This document shows, piece after piece, positions 44,216-53,045 of a stretch of DNA of 64,000 bases; the stretch's first letter is position 1, and each line of letters starts with the position of its first letter. The stretch is from positions 47,690 to 111,689 of the forward strand of contig PEZQ01000002.1 in NCBI GenBank assembly GCA_002763265.1, read 5' to 3'. Made by a program: the position numbers and the translations under genes. Source of the DNA: an archaeon CG10_big_fil_rev_8_21_14_0_10_43_11. Its GTDB lineage: Archaea > Nanobdellota > Nanobdellia > PEZQ01. Below the pieces are notes generated by a model. That model saw only the letters and a list, made by a program, of their open reading frames with translations. It did no database searches and was not told the origin of the DNA.

Positions 44216-46761
44216 ACCACTCCTTGCGCTATTGCTTCCTCCATTGCTGTGTAATTGATTTTGTAGATGCGCACGTTTTGTTGTGAACCAAGAATGGTTT
44301 GCATGTCATACGGACTTGATGCGGTTTCAAATACAACTTCAAAACCCGGAATTTCACGATTGAGCAAGTAAGCTTGCGTCATAAACATATCTTTTGCTTT
44401 TTCAGGAATCCAAATAAGACCCCGCTGGATGAGGTCAACATATCCTGGAACAACCCCATTTGCAATATCAGTGCATCCGCTGTTTGGCGCGCAGTATCCT
44501 TGCGGGTACCTAATCTCCTGACCATACTGCGCATTTTGTAAAATAACAAGAGGTTGCCCAACTGAACCTGCTTCATTGATTGGCAAGATGATTCCAGTTA
44601 CATAGGTTTGGCCCATTGCATAAATACGATTATCAATGGTAAAATCGCGCTCAATAGGAATCGCGTTGTTTGTTGGTTTAAACACAATAATATTTGGATA
44701 TTCTGTTGCGTTCACGTTGCCAAGAGTATTTTGAACCTGCTGGTCGTAGAGCGCGTACGAGTAGTACGTGTTTCGCTCGCCAATACGTGCCATTTGATAG
44801 AACTTTCCAATATCATCGCTTACCACATAAAAATAATCAGGACTGCTAAAATTCACTAACTGGTCATAGACTTCTTGGAGACTGTATCCCCCAAACAAGT
44901 GGCGTCCCATCAGGAAATTGCGATATGGATACGCATTGCCTCCATCAGTAACCGTTGTGCGATTGCCAAGTGATTGTATCCAATATCCATAATCCCACCA
45001 ATGAACAAACACTGCGTCTTCAGGCGTGTTTTGCGCAATCCAATCAAATCCCTGCTTCCACTCGCCGCCTACACTTGGTCCGTACAACGCGCTTGACGCC
45101 CATGATTGGTTGACAAACACGCCAAGCACAATGATAATCAGAATGTAGGGTATGTATGCGTAGAGCGGGTCTTTAAACCGTTTTAGTATTGCTTCGCTCA
45201 CGCGAACAACCGAGTACGCGCCAATAATTGCTGCAGGCAAAAGGAAGGGGAAAAAGAGCCTGACTGCCCCGCGTGCGCCAAGGGTGTGGAGCAAAAACCA
45301 GAAGAGCAAGAGCACGTAGTGTGCAGGAATGTCTTTGAATGCACCAATGCCTTTCTTTTTCAACACAAAGAAAATAGCAACAGCAAAAAACGCGCCAAAA
45401 AGGGTAATACTATACAGGAAAATGTTTCCAAGCAATAGGGTAAGCGCGTTTCCTGCTTTGTAGCGGCTAAAAATTATGATTCCTAAAAAGAGCGTGAACG
45501 CTGCGGTAGTGTAATACTTGAACAAGCTTTTTCCTGCTTTTACTTTTTGAACAATTTCATAAAAGAGAATTATCGCGCCAAAAAAGGCAAGGTAAAACAA
45601 GTAGCCAACGTTTCCGCGCCAGTCAGGGTCAAAAAAGGGTTGTTGGTTTTCTGAAACAGACTGGCCCATTGCTTCACCGCCGCCAAGAGGGTCTCCAAGC
45701 CGTGTAACAATGCTTAATCCCATAGTTGCAATGTGGTTTGGTCCAAGAAGCACCATGCCGGCGCTTGTTCCAATAATTATGGCAAACAGTAATGAAATGA
45801 CACCAGTTGGAATAGTTTTGAGATTCACCCGTTTTTGCAGGTGCGGCCACGCATAGAATTCAATAAGTGATGCTACTAGAGCAAGAAGCGCAAGTTCGTA
45901 GGGCAGTTCTTTGAAGATGGCATATCTGTTTGTGAACACATCTGAAAGTGTGAGCGCTGCAATCCAAATAATCTGCAAAATAATATCTTTTTTTCGAACT
46001 GTTGAAGTAAAGACTTTGAAAAGGTTGAGCGCAACAATGCTGTATGCGGCAAACAGGTATCCGCCCCAGGTCATGCCAAGAAGTGCAATAGAAATTCCTG
46101 CAAGAACTGCGTGTGCATAAAACCATTTTTTGCGCCCTTCTTTGAGAGCAGCCATGTAAAAGGCGATACTCATCACAAGAAATGTCATGGAAAGCGCATC
46201 TTTATCCGCAAACCCTGCAATAGTCCGAAACAAGAAACCTGGCGCAACAGCAATAACACTTGACGCAAACAATCCTACTTTCCAGTTGAAAAAGACCATG
46301 CCAAGCATAAACAAAAAAATCAGCGTGACCACGGTTGCAACAGGAGGATAGTACTGCATGACGCGTGCAAGCGTGAGCGATGGGGCAAGCGGGCTTAGCA
46401 GTTTGTATGCGTACGCAGGAAGGTATGAGACAATAGTTGACTCCCTGCTGGTATCATATCCATCAGGATAATAGCGCATAGTGTCATTTGCCACAACACT
46501 TCCGGTTTCAACAATGTCTTGGGCATAGCGATAAAACACCCAGGGGTCGAGTGCGAGCATGTTCTCTCCAAGACGATGTGTGTTTTGCGTTCGGATGAAA
46601 AAACCAAATGATGAGACAAGCACAAGCGCGAGAATAACAAGAAGCATTTTATGCGCTTTAAACCAGGCATACTGTTCCTTAACTAAAGCGATAACGTCAA
46701 TTGCCTCATCTTCCTCGCGAGGTTCGCTTTGTTTTGCTTCTTTTCCTTCCTCTGCGTTCAT
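44209..46761 (-). CDS. aglB: Dolichyl-phosphooligosaccharide--protein glycotransferase (AglB/Stt3)
   Basis: Single-subunit oligosaccharyltransferase, 850 aa, which transfers lipid-linked glycan to Asn in N-x-S/T sequons outside the cell. First external loop LALDPWVFYRYA (about 69-80) has the metal-binding Asp. SVSENQ matches the SVSE/TIxE loop, WWDYGYW (about 587) binds the sequon, and DDIGKFYQMARI is the DK motif. About 13 transmembrane helices precede a soluble C-terminal domain. The N-terminal 30 residues are strongly acidic. All catalytic parts are intact. Confidence 0.96.
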   Translation of the reverse strand: MNAEEGKEAKQSEPREEDEAIDVIALVKEQYAWFKAHKMLLVILALVLVSSFGFFIRTQNTHRLGENMLALDPWVFYRYAQDIVETGSVVANDTMRYYPDGYDTSRESTIVSYLPAYAYKLLSPLAPSLTLARVMQYYPPVATVVTLIFLFMLGMVFFNWKVGLFASSVIAVAPGFLFRTIAGFADKDALSMTFLVMSIAFYMAALKEGRKKWFYAHAVLAGISIALLGMTWGGYLFAAYSIVALNLFKVFTSTVRKKDIILQIIWIAALTLSDVFTNRYAIFKELPYELALLALVASLIEFYAWPHLQKRVNLKTIPTGVISLLFAIIIGTSAGMVLLGPNHIATMGLSIVTRLGDPLGGGEAMGQSVSENQQPFFDPDWRGNVGYLFYLAFFGAIILFYEIVQKVKAGKSLFKYYTTAAFTLFLGIIIFSRYKAGNALTLLLGNIFLYSITLFGAFFAVAIFFVLKKKGIGAFKDIPAHYVLLLFWFLLHTLGARGAVRLFFPFLLPAAIIGAYSVVRVSEAILKRFKDPLYAYIPYILIIIVLGVFVNQSWASSALYGPSVGGEWKQGFDWIAQNTPEDAVFVHWWDYGYWIQSLGNRTTVTDGGNAYPYRNFLMGRHLFGGYSLQEVYDQLVNFSSPDYFYVVSDDIGKFYQMARIGERNTYYSYALYDQQVQNTLGNVNATEYPNIIVFKPTNNAIPIERDFTIDNRIYAMGQTYVTGIILPINEAGSVGQPLVILQNAQYGQEIRYPQGYCAPNSGCTDIANGVVPGYVDLIQRGLIWIPEKAKDMFMTQAYLLNREIPGFEVVFETASSPYDMQTILGSQQNVRIYKINYTAMEEAIAQGVVW

Positions 46762-46815
46762 AAGAATGTCTACAAGACAAAAACCTCAGTAAATTAAAAG
46801 GTTTTCTGTAATGCG

Positions 46816-47640
46816 CTACGCGCCAATAAAGGGGCTTATCGAGACTTCAATAAGTGCTGAAACAAACAAGAGAAGAATAGCAAGCACAATAAGGTCTGCT
46901 GAATCAATAATGATTTTTGTCAAATACTTTTTTGACACTTTATTTCTGATAAGTGCCGTGCTTAAAATGCCACCTGCAATGCCTGCAAGAAAGTATGCCC
47001 CCACTTCGGGCAGGCCATGCACGAGATAGCGTCCAAAACTTAGGGGAATAATCTGAAAATAATTCCATCCTGACGCTGCTTCAAGCGAGCGGCGCGTAAG
47101 GTCGCCAATTGCAGCACTAATCACGCTTGCATTCCAGGTGAGAATGAAAATCGCGCCAGAACCGTACAGAAAAGAGAAGAGCAGGCAAAAAAACAATACT
47201 TTGAGATTGTTTGCAATAATGAGCATGAGTACACTATCTGCAGTTGCATACCCGCGGATAGTGATAATAGTTGAAACTTGGTCCTCAAACAGTGCTTCAA
47301 CAAACCCCTGCGGGAGCAGGATAAAAAGCAGGGTAAAACCAAGCACAAGCCCCAAAAATAAGTGGAGATACACTAAAAAAACATCTTTGTGCTCGCGAAT
47401 GAATATTTTATGCTTTACGCGCAAACTCTTTTCATCACGCAATTCTTCATCTCTAAGCAGAGAAACAACAAGCGGGAGCGCTGCCATGACCGTGAGAAAA
47501 ACTGCAGCAAAACTTGCTTTGGTCGGAAAAATCCAGAGCGCAAGAAACGCGCTTAAAAATACGTATCCCGCGCCAATGAGAATCAAGCGACGCGGATGAT
47601 TGCGCGCGTTTGTTACATTAAGAAAGGACTCAACAACCAT
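46816..47640 (-). CDS. SpoIIM/DUF95-like membrane protein
   Basis: 274 aa membrane protein with about six hydrophobic helices. The pattern of the middle and C-terminus (NNLKVLFFCLLFSFLYG, LTWNASVISAAIGDL, LVHGLPEVGAYFLAGIAGG) matches the stage II sporulation protein M family (DUF95). Archaeal members are common and are not linked to sporulation; their job is unknown. It lies 55 bp upstream of aglB in reading direction and diverges from fen. Confidence 0.85.
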   Translation of the reverse strand: MVVESFLNVTNARNHPRRLILIGAGYVFLSAFLALWIFPTKASFAAVFLTVMAALPLVVSLLRDEELRDEKSLRVKHKIFIREHKDVFLVYLHLFLGLVLGFTLLFILLPQGFVEALFEDQVSTIITIRGYATADSVLMLIIANNLKVLFFCLLFSFLYGSGAIFILTWNASVISAAIGDLTRRSLEAASGWNYFQIIPLSFGRYLVHGLPEVGAYFLAGIAGGILSTALIRNKVSKKYLTKIIIDSADLIVLAILLLFVSALIEVSISPFIGA

Positions 47641-47735
47641 TACTTATTTCCACGCACTCGCGGGTTATATACATTTTCTCACAAACCCGCGAATAGAAAT
47701 ACCTTTAATTGTTTACTGATGCACGTTTATTTAGT

Positions 47736-48752
47736 ATGGGCGTTAACTTCAAAGGCCTCTTCGAGTTTGAACCACGCGCGCTTTCCGACTTTTCAGGAAA
47801 ACTGCTTGCTGTTGACGCGTATAATACTATTTACCAGTTTCTTTCAACTATTCGCCAGTATGATGGCACACCCCTCAAAGACAGTGAAGGTCGCATAACC
47901 TCCCACTTGTCAGGATTATTTTATCGCAATATCAATTTGTTACTTGAAAATATTAAGCCCGTATACGTGTTTGACGGCAAGCCTCCTGTGTTAAAGTCCT
48001 CGACCCTTGAAGCGCGAAAAGAGCGGAAAATGCGCGCGCGCAGAGAATATGAAACTGCACTTGAAAAAGGAGACTTTGAAATGGCAAAGTCAAAAGCGTC
48101 ACAAACCGCGCACATGGACGAACGCATTGTTTTAGAGAGTAAAGCCCTTCTTGAAGCTCTGGGCATTCCTAGTATTCAAGCACCATCAGAAGGTGAAGCA
48201 CAATCCGCATACCTCGTGCAAAAAGGTTTGTGTTATGCTACTGCAAGCCAGGATTATGACTCACTCTTGTTTGGCACACCACTTCTTGTGCGAAACATTA
48301 ACACAAGCGGCAAACGAAAACTGCCCAAAAAAAACGCGTACGTTCAAATAACGCCCGAAGAAGTTAAGCTCTCGTACGTGCTCAATAAATTAGGTATTGA
48401 CCGTGACCAGCTTATTCTTGTTGGTATGCTCTGTGGTACTGATTTTAATGAAGGTGTGCGCGGAATTGGTCCAAAAACCGCGATAAAAAAAGTCAAAGAA
48501 CACAAAACGTTTGATGCGCTCAAAAAAGCACTTGATTGGAATGAGCCCTATCTAGAGGAGGTGTTTAGTCTTTTTAAAAACCCCAGCGTCACGCAAACAA
48601 AAGAAATCACGTTTTCAAAACCAAATGAAGATGTTGTAAAAACCATTCTTGTTGACAAACACGAATTTTCAGAAGAACGAATTAATGCAACACTCACCAA
48701 GCTAAGAGAACAAAAACAATCCCAAAGCCAAACCAACCTGTTTAATTATTAG
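47736..48752 (+). CDS. fen: Flap endonuclease 1
   Basis: Structure-specific nuclease removing 5' flaps during Okazaki fragment maturation, 338 aa. N and I domain motifs are intact: LLAVDAYNT, VFDGKPP, SEGEAQSAYL, SQDYDSLLFG and CGTDFNEGVRGIGPKTA (helix-3-turn-helix). The C-terminus QTNLFNY matches a PCNA-interaction box (QxxLxx-aromatic) at the very end. ATG 47736 gives the conserved MGVNFKGL-type N-terminus; the nine codons upstream do not belong. The 3' end overlaps the MscS-like gene by 11 bp. Confidence 0.95.
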   Translation: MGVNFKGLFEFEPRALSDFSGKLLAVDAYNTIYQFLSTIRQYDGTPLKDSEGRITSHLSGLFYRNINLLLENIKPVYVFDGKPPVLKSSTLEARKERKMRARREYETALEKGDFEMAKSKASQTAHMDERIVLESKALLEALGIPSIQAPSEGEAQSAYLVQKGLCYATASQDYDSLLFGTPLLVRNINTSGKRKLPKKNAYVQITPEEVKLSYVLNKLGIDRDQLILVGMLCGTDFNEGVRGIGPKTAIKKVKEHKTFDALKKALDWNEPYLEEVFSLFKNPSVTQTKEITFSKPNEDVVKTILVDKHEFSEERINATLTKLREQKQSQSQTNLFNY

Positions 48753-49425
48753 GCGGGCGTAGCATGTCATCAACCACTTTCTTCACTGGTTCGCGAAGCG
48801 CATTACCAAACGCGATGCCAACTGCAATTGCAAGCCCAACGCTTAGCCCTGCTGCAAGAAACTTGAAAGTCTCAACAAGAATTTCTGTATTAACAAACCC
48901 AAATTTTGGCAGTGCAAGCACAAGCGCGAAATACAAAATAACAAAATACACTATCCTGCTGCCAATCGCGCCAAACAACATGTTTGATTCTTCAATCTTT
49001 TCTTGCACGCGATGACCAATAATAAGTGCAGCACCAATCATAGCTCCGCCAAGCACCCACTCCTGCAATGAACTGAGAACGCGCTGAAGCATGCCTGCAA
49101 TGAATTCAAGACTCAACACTTTTGCTGCTTCACTCAAAAACACGAGAAGCACGTACCACTTAATTGCCTGACTAATAATAGTGACAAGGCGCAAGCCGTA
49201 TAACGCTTTGTCAATACGATACTTTTTCTCCCACGTGTCCAGTTTTATTTCTAAGAGCACACGCATAATCACTTTTTCAACAATAACTGCAGTAATCCAG
49301 CCGAGGAGCAGAATAATTGATGCAGAAAGAAGTAAGGGCACTGCAGTTGCAGTTGACTGAACAAGCCAATTGATAATAAGCGTGAGCGGTTCAACAATAG
49401 GCAATGAGGTAATATTGGTTACCAT
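48742..49425 (-). CDS. MscS-like mechanosensitive channel TM-helix protein
   Basis: 227 aa, four to five hydrophobic helices. The C-terminal glycine/alanine-rich helix pair (AAGLSVGLAIAVGIAFGNALREPV) resembles the pore helix of small-conductance mechanosensitive channels and the conserved TM-helix repeat family; the large soluble MscS beta domain is absent. ATG 49425 is preferred over 49446 because a TATA-like TTTATTAATTTT at about 49455-49466 fits it better. Role: probable osmotic adaptation or unknown. Confidence 0.72.
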   Translation of the reverse strand: MVTNITSLPIVEPLTLIINWLVQSTATAVPLLLSASIILLLGWITAVIVEKVIMRVLLEIKLDTWEKKYRIDKALYGLRLVTIISQAIKWYVLLVFLSEAAKVLSLEFIAGMLQRVLSSLQEWVLGGAMIGAALIIGHRVQEKIEESNMLFGAIGSRIVYFVILYFALVLALPKFGFVNTEILVETFKFLAAGLSVGLAIAVGIAFGNALREPVKKVVDDMLRPPNN

Positions 49426-49498
49426 TTGGTGTCTTGTTTTAATCATGCGCGCCCAAAATTAATAAACATTGCGAGAATCACGACAAAAACATTTTAGT

Positions 49499-50425
49499 AT
49501 GGTACGTTTGTGTGTTTGCGCTATGACCTGTTCTTGCGCCAAGAAAGGCATTGTGTGTGTGTGCGAACCCCTTTGTGCTGAGCACTTTTTTCTTGACATA
49601 GAATCGCGCGTGCTCAACACCATCAAAACACACCGCCTTATCACACGAAAAGACAACGTGCTTGTCGCAGTTTCTGGGGGAAAAGATTCTATGGTACTTA
49701 TCCATATTCTTGCAAAACACTTCAAAGACCAAATATTTGCCCTTATTATTGATGAAGGAATTATGGGGTATCGTGACTGCAGTATTGAAGGATTTCTCAA
49801 ACTCGCGCCTGAACTGGGTATTCCTTATGAAATTGTTCATGCCCGCGACCAAATGGGTGTGACAAGCGATGAGCTTGCAAAGCACATTTCTGGCTCAAAC
49901 TGCCAAGCCTGCGGCGTTGTGCGCAGATACGTGCTCAACACCTACGCGCGAACGCATGGTTTTTCAAAAGTTGCAACAGGCCACAATCGTGATGATGAAG
50001 CGCAATCTGCGCTCATGAATCTGGTAATGGGTGATGTCTCGCGCCAAGCACGCGCCGGCTACACAACAGGAAGAGTTGCACACAAACACTTTGTTGAACG
50101 AATCAAACCGCTTCGTGACGTAAGCGAGCGCGAAACCGCGCGTTTTGTTATGCAAAAAAAGTGGCCGGTACACCCCTGCGCGTGTCCATACTCTGTTGGT
50201 GCATTTCGAAAGTTTGTCCAACAAGCACTTGACACCTATGAATCTCATGAATCGCGCGCAAAGCAAAACCTGCTTGAATCCTTTGATACCCTCTCAGCGC
50301 GTCTCAAAACCTTTCCAAGCGCTCAAAAACCCTTGCATGAGTGCACAACGTGCGGAGAACCCACTTCTGATGTGGTGTGCAAGGCGTGTAAGATACTCTT
50401 AAAAATAGCAAAGCGCACAAAATGA
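49499..50425 (+). CDS. ncsA: tRNA 2-thiolation enzyme of the NcsA/TtuA/Ctu1 family
   Basis: 308 aa PP-loop ATP-dependent thiolase for uridine 34 or 54 of tRNA. An N-terminal Cys-rich zinc module (CVCAMTCSCAKKGIVCVCEP), the PP-loop VSGGKDSM, the Fe-S/catalytic cysteines in CQACGVVRR and CACPYS, and a C-terminal zinc module (CTTCG...CKACK) are all visible. The ATG at 49499 has a promoter-like stretch at the right distance. Its stop lies 3 bp before the SWIM-DUF357 gene. The genome also has the bacterial-type MnmA, so two thiolases coexist. Confidence 0.9.
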   Translation: MVRLCVCAMTCSCAKKGIVCVCEPLCAEHFFLDIESRVLNTIKTHRLITRKDNVLVAVSGGKDSMVLIHILAKHFKDQIFALIIDEGIMGYRDCSIEGFLKLAPELGIPYEIVHARDQMGVTSDELAKHISGSNCQACGVVRRYVLNTYARTHGFSKVATGHNRDDEAQSALMNLVMGDVSRQARAGYTTGRVAHKHFVERIKPLRDVSERETARFVMQKKWPVHPCACPYSVGAFRKFVQQALDTYESHESRAKQNLLESFDTLSARLKTFPSAQKPLHECTTCGEPTSDVVCKACKILLKIAKRTK

Positions 50426-50428
50426 GCT

Positions 50429-50932
50429 ATGGGTGCGCATAATAATAAAGAACTCAAAGCAGACGACTTGGTTAAGCACGGTTTGGTTTCTCTCGAGCTT
50501 AAAACAGATAACCGCCTCCACTTTAAAGTTGATTCAAATGAAGAGTATTCAGTCTTTTTTGACCGAAAAACCCTGAGCTGGAATTGTGATTGCCGATATT
50601 TTAGCATCAAAGAACGCATGTGCTCCCACATTCTAGCAGCAAAACAGTTCTATGAATCGCGTATCAAAAACAAATCGGAAAAAGAATTAGAACGCGTCAA
50701 ATTTGCCGTTAAAGAATTGAAACTCACAAAGGAAACAAAGAAATCAAAAGACTTGCTTATGCTTATTAAGAGTTATGAACGGGATGCCCAGCACTTTTTT
50801 GACAAAAAAGAGTATCTTGAATGTTTTGAACTGTGCAGCTATGTGTTTGGGCTTCTTGATTCTGCAGCAAGTCTTGGCTTTATTGACCCTGGTGATGCAC
50901 GCAAGCACTATAAAATAGAGCAGGATGACTGA
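50429..50932 (+). CDS. SWIM zinc-finger protein with DUF357 C-terminus
   Basis: 167 aa. A SWIM zinc motif is seen in CDCRYFSIKERMCSHI (CxC...CxH, about residues 50-66), normally used for DNA or protein binding. The second half (RDAQHFFDKKEYLECFELCSYVFGLLDSAA, about 112-144) matches DUF357, a helical archaeal domain of unknown function. Joining the two in one short protein is unusual. The 3-bp gap from the NcsA gene indicates a shared message and possibly a link to tRNA thiolation. Confidence 0.78.
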   Translation: MGAHNNKELKADDLVKHGLVSLELKTDNRLHFKVDSNEEYSVFFDRKTLSWNCDCRYFSIKERMCSHILAAKQFYESRIKNKSEKELERVKFAVKELKLTKETKKSKDLLMLIKSYERDAQHFFDKKEYLECFELCSYVFGLLDSAASLGFIDPGDARKHYKIEQDD

Positions 50933-50979
50933 TTGTCTAAAACTTTAAAAATAGTAACGCGTTGAAGTTCAACATTCTG

Positions 50980-51052
50980 GGGCCCGTGGTCTAGCGGTTA
51001 TGACGACGCCTTCACACGGCGTAGGTCGCAGGTTCGATTCCTGCCGGGCCCA
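50980..51052 (+). tRNA. tRNA-Val (anticodon CAC)
   Basis: Complete cloverleaf of 73 nt. Acceptor GGGCCCG pairs with CGGGCCC, discriminator A at 51052. Anticodon stem ACGCC/GGCGT encloses loop TTCACAC with anticodon CAC at 51013-51015. The T stem GCAGG/CCTGC holds TTCGATT. No intron, and CCA is not encoded, so the cca product is needed. A TATA-like CTTTAAAAATA lies at 50943-50953. Confidence 0.96.
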
Positions 51053-51064
51053 TGTTGTTTGTTT

Positions 51065-51403
51065 TTATTTTAACCGCACCAATTCTCTGAGCTTCTGCTT
51101 GTAATTGTCAAGGATGTGTACAAATCGTTCTTTTTCATCCTCGTGATGCGGTGAAAGCATGAATACATTTCTTTCTGCTTCCGTTATGAGCCGGTTGACC
51201 ATTTCAACGGTTCCTGCGTCAAATGTTACTGTTCCTGATACCCTGCTCAATGCTTTAATAAGTTCTTTTAACCCTTCCAGTTGCTCAAGTGATTGTTTCA
51301 TAAGAAGCTTGTCTCGTTCTTTTAGGTTTTTTTCTAATGTTAGTTTTGCTTCACTTACTTTTCTTTCAAAAAACGCTTTGATTTCATGCGGGTGTTGTGC
51401 CAT
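51065..51403 (-). CDS. Hypothetical coiled-coil protein, 112 aa
   Basis: No family recognised. The protein is charged and helical with heptad-like stretches (VSEAKLTLEKNLKERDKLL and LLMKQSLEQLEGLKELIKAL), suggesting an oligomeric coiled coil. Thr/Val-rich centre (SGTVTFDAGTVEMVN). It converges on the tRNA-Val gene (12 bp gap) and diverges from the COG2522-type regulator. Confidence 0.6.
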   Translation of the reverse strand: MAQHPHEIKAFFERKVSEAKLTLEKNLKERDKLLMKQSLEQLEGLKELIKALSRVSGTVTFDAGTVEMVNRLITEAERNVFMLSPHHEDEKERFVHILDNYKQKLRELVRLK

Positions 51404-51500
51404 ATTTGTTTTATGGTCATCTCTTTTTTATATTCTTTTTTTTTACATAACCATTCTTACCTTTTCAAAAAATAGGTGTGATTGTTTTTCTTTTAGTTTC

Positions 51501-51538
51501 TTTAACATAGTTATGTTTAAGTATTTAACAATAGTTAA
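51501..51538 (+). promoter_or_regulatory. Candidate promoter/operator of the regulator-iscS operon
   Basis: Two palindromic sites lie side by side: AACATA-GT-TATGTT (51504-51517) and TTAAC-AATA-GTTAA (51525-51538). Both share the direct element TTTAACA(A)TAGTTA. They overlap the TATA-like TTTAAGTATTTAA, about 25 bp before the start codon, so a bound factor would block transcription. Confidence 0.5.
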
Positions 51539-51547
51539 TAGCGTAAC

Positions 51548-51907
51548 ATGGAACGACTTCCCCAAGAAATTGAAGTATGGTACATTATTCCTGAACTCAG
51601 AAAAGAATTTGCTGTTGGTATGAGACGAAGCGGCATGAAGCAAAAAGACATAGCCTCACTTCTCGGCCTTACTGGCGCGGCAGTTTCGCAATACATTTCT
51701 CAAAAACGGGCGGGCAAAATCACGTTTTGCGCGCGTGTCAAACAGGAAATAAAAGAATCAGTCCCGCGTATTACTAAAGAAGCTACCAGTGCAAATGAAG
51801 AGATACAGCGAATCCTTACACTTATGAGAAATGACAAACATTTGTGTGAAACGCACAAACTGCTTGACCCAAGTATTGATAAGGACTGTAGTATTTGCTT
51901 TTCTTAA
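51548..51907 (+). CDS. COG2522-like HTH regulator with C-terminal Cys motif
   Basis: 119 aa. An XRE-type helix-turn-helix (MKQKDIASLLGLTGAAVSQY, about residues 31-50) is followed by a linker and a C-terminal Cys cluster, C-x(n)-C-x2-C (LCETHK and KDCSICF). PQEIEVWYIIPELRKEFA at the N-terminus is typical of the archaeal COG2522 group. The cysteines could bind Fe-S or zinc. Since it leads into iscS and DUF1858 genes, it may be an Fe-S/sulfur-status regulator, an inference from context. Its stop lies 5 bp before the iscS start. Confidence 0.85.
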   Translation: MERLPQEIEVWYIIPELRKEFAVGMRRSGMKQKDIASLLGLTGAAVSQYISQKRAGKITFCARVKQEIKESVPRITKEATSANEEIQRILTLMRNDKHLCETHKLLDPSIDKDCSICFS

Positions 51908-51912
51908 ACACT

Positions 51913-53043
51913 ATGAGCATCTATCTTGACTCAGGCGCTTCAACACGCCTTGATCCCGACGTGCGTGCTGCAATCAAACCCTATTTTAGTGACCACTACG
52001 CAAACGCAGCGTCACTCCACAAAGAAGGACAAATCGCGCACAGCGCAGTTGAAAAAGCACGAGAAACCATTGCAAAAAGCATTGGTGCAAAGTCTCATGA
52101 AATCGTGTTCACGTCAGGAGGCACAGAATCAAATAATTTCGCGCTCAAAGGCGTGGGGTTTGCAAACAAAACAAATCGGAATCATATTATCATATCTTCT
52201 GTTGAACACGAGTGCGTGCTTAATGCCGCGCGATTTCTTGAGCGGCAAGGATTTAAAGTAACCGCACTGCCCGTGGATAAACAGGGATTTGTTTCTTTTG
52301 ATGCACTCAAAAAAACACTTTCAAAACAAACCCTCCTTGTTTCGATTATTCATGGCAACAATGAAGTTGGTACCATTAATGATTTAGAAAAAATCGGCGC
52401 ACTCGTAAAAGAACATGGCGCGCTTTTTCATACTGATGCGTGCCAAAGCTATACAAAAGTACCGGTCAATGTTGATATGATGAATCTTGATCTTGTTTCA
52501 ATTAACGCGCACAAAATTCATGGGCCAAAAGGAGTTGGCGCGCTCTACATTCGAGGCGGAACAGCAATTGAACCATTGCTGCACGGTGGCGGCCAAGAAC
52601 GGGGTTTTCGTTCAGGAACGCTCAACATTCCTGGTATTGTTGGTTTTGGAATGGCAGTTGAAGCTATAAAACACCAAGACTTTTTGCGCATGGCAAAACT
52701 GCGCGACCTGCTTATTGACGAACTGCTTTCAATTTCTGGGGCCCGCCTTAATGGACCGCGCGAAAACCGCTTGTGTAATAATGTGAATATTTCGTTTAAG
52801 GCAGTTGATGGAAATTCGCTTCTTCTCCAACTCAGTGACCAGGGAATTATGGTCTCAACGGGTTCAGCGTGTTCGTCAGAAAAAATGCACGAAAGTCATG
52901 TTCTTAATGCAATGCGCGTTCCAAAACAACACATCACCAGCGCAATTCGTTTTTCTCTTGGAAAATACACCACAAAAGCAGAGATTGAGCAGACAATTCG
53001 CACGATAAAAAAGCTTATTAAGCATATGCGCGAGGTGAAGTAG
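51913..53043 (+). CDS. iscS: Cysteine desulfurase (NifS/IscS type)
   Basis: PLP enzyme taking sulfur from cysteine for Fe-S clusters and tRNA thiolation, 376 aa. PLP lysine in SINAHKIHGPKG (near 199), GGGQERGFRSGT, and the active-site Cys in STGSACSSEK (near 318) are intact. The loop form SACSSEK is the IscS class. ATG 51913 (MSIYLDSGAST) is used in preference to 51895. No IscU scaffold is adjacent. It likely feeds NcsA, MnmA or the DsrE-type relay. The DUF1858 gene follows 2 bp after the stop. Confidence 0.95.
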   Translation: MSIYLDSGASTRLDPDVRAAIKPYFSDHYANAASLHKEGQIAHSAVEKARETIAKSIGAKSHEIVFTSGGTESNNFALKGVGFANKTNRNHIIISSVEHECVLNAARFLERQGFKVTALPVDKQGFVSFDALKKTLSKQTLLVSIIHGNNEVGTINDLEKIGALVKEHGALFHTDACQSYTKVPVNVDMMNLDLVSINAHKIHGPKGVGALYIRGGTAIEPLLHGGGQERGFRSGTLNIPGIVGFGMAVEAIKHQDFLRMAKLRDLLIDELLSISGARLNGPRENRLCNNVNISFKAVDGNSLLLQLSDQGIMVSTGSACSSEKMHESHVLNAMRVPKQHITSAIRFSLGKYTTKAEIEQTIRTIKKLIKHMREVK

Positions 53044-53045
53044 TA

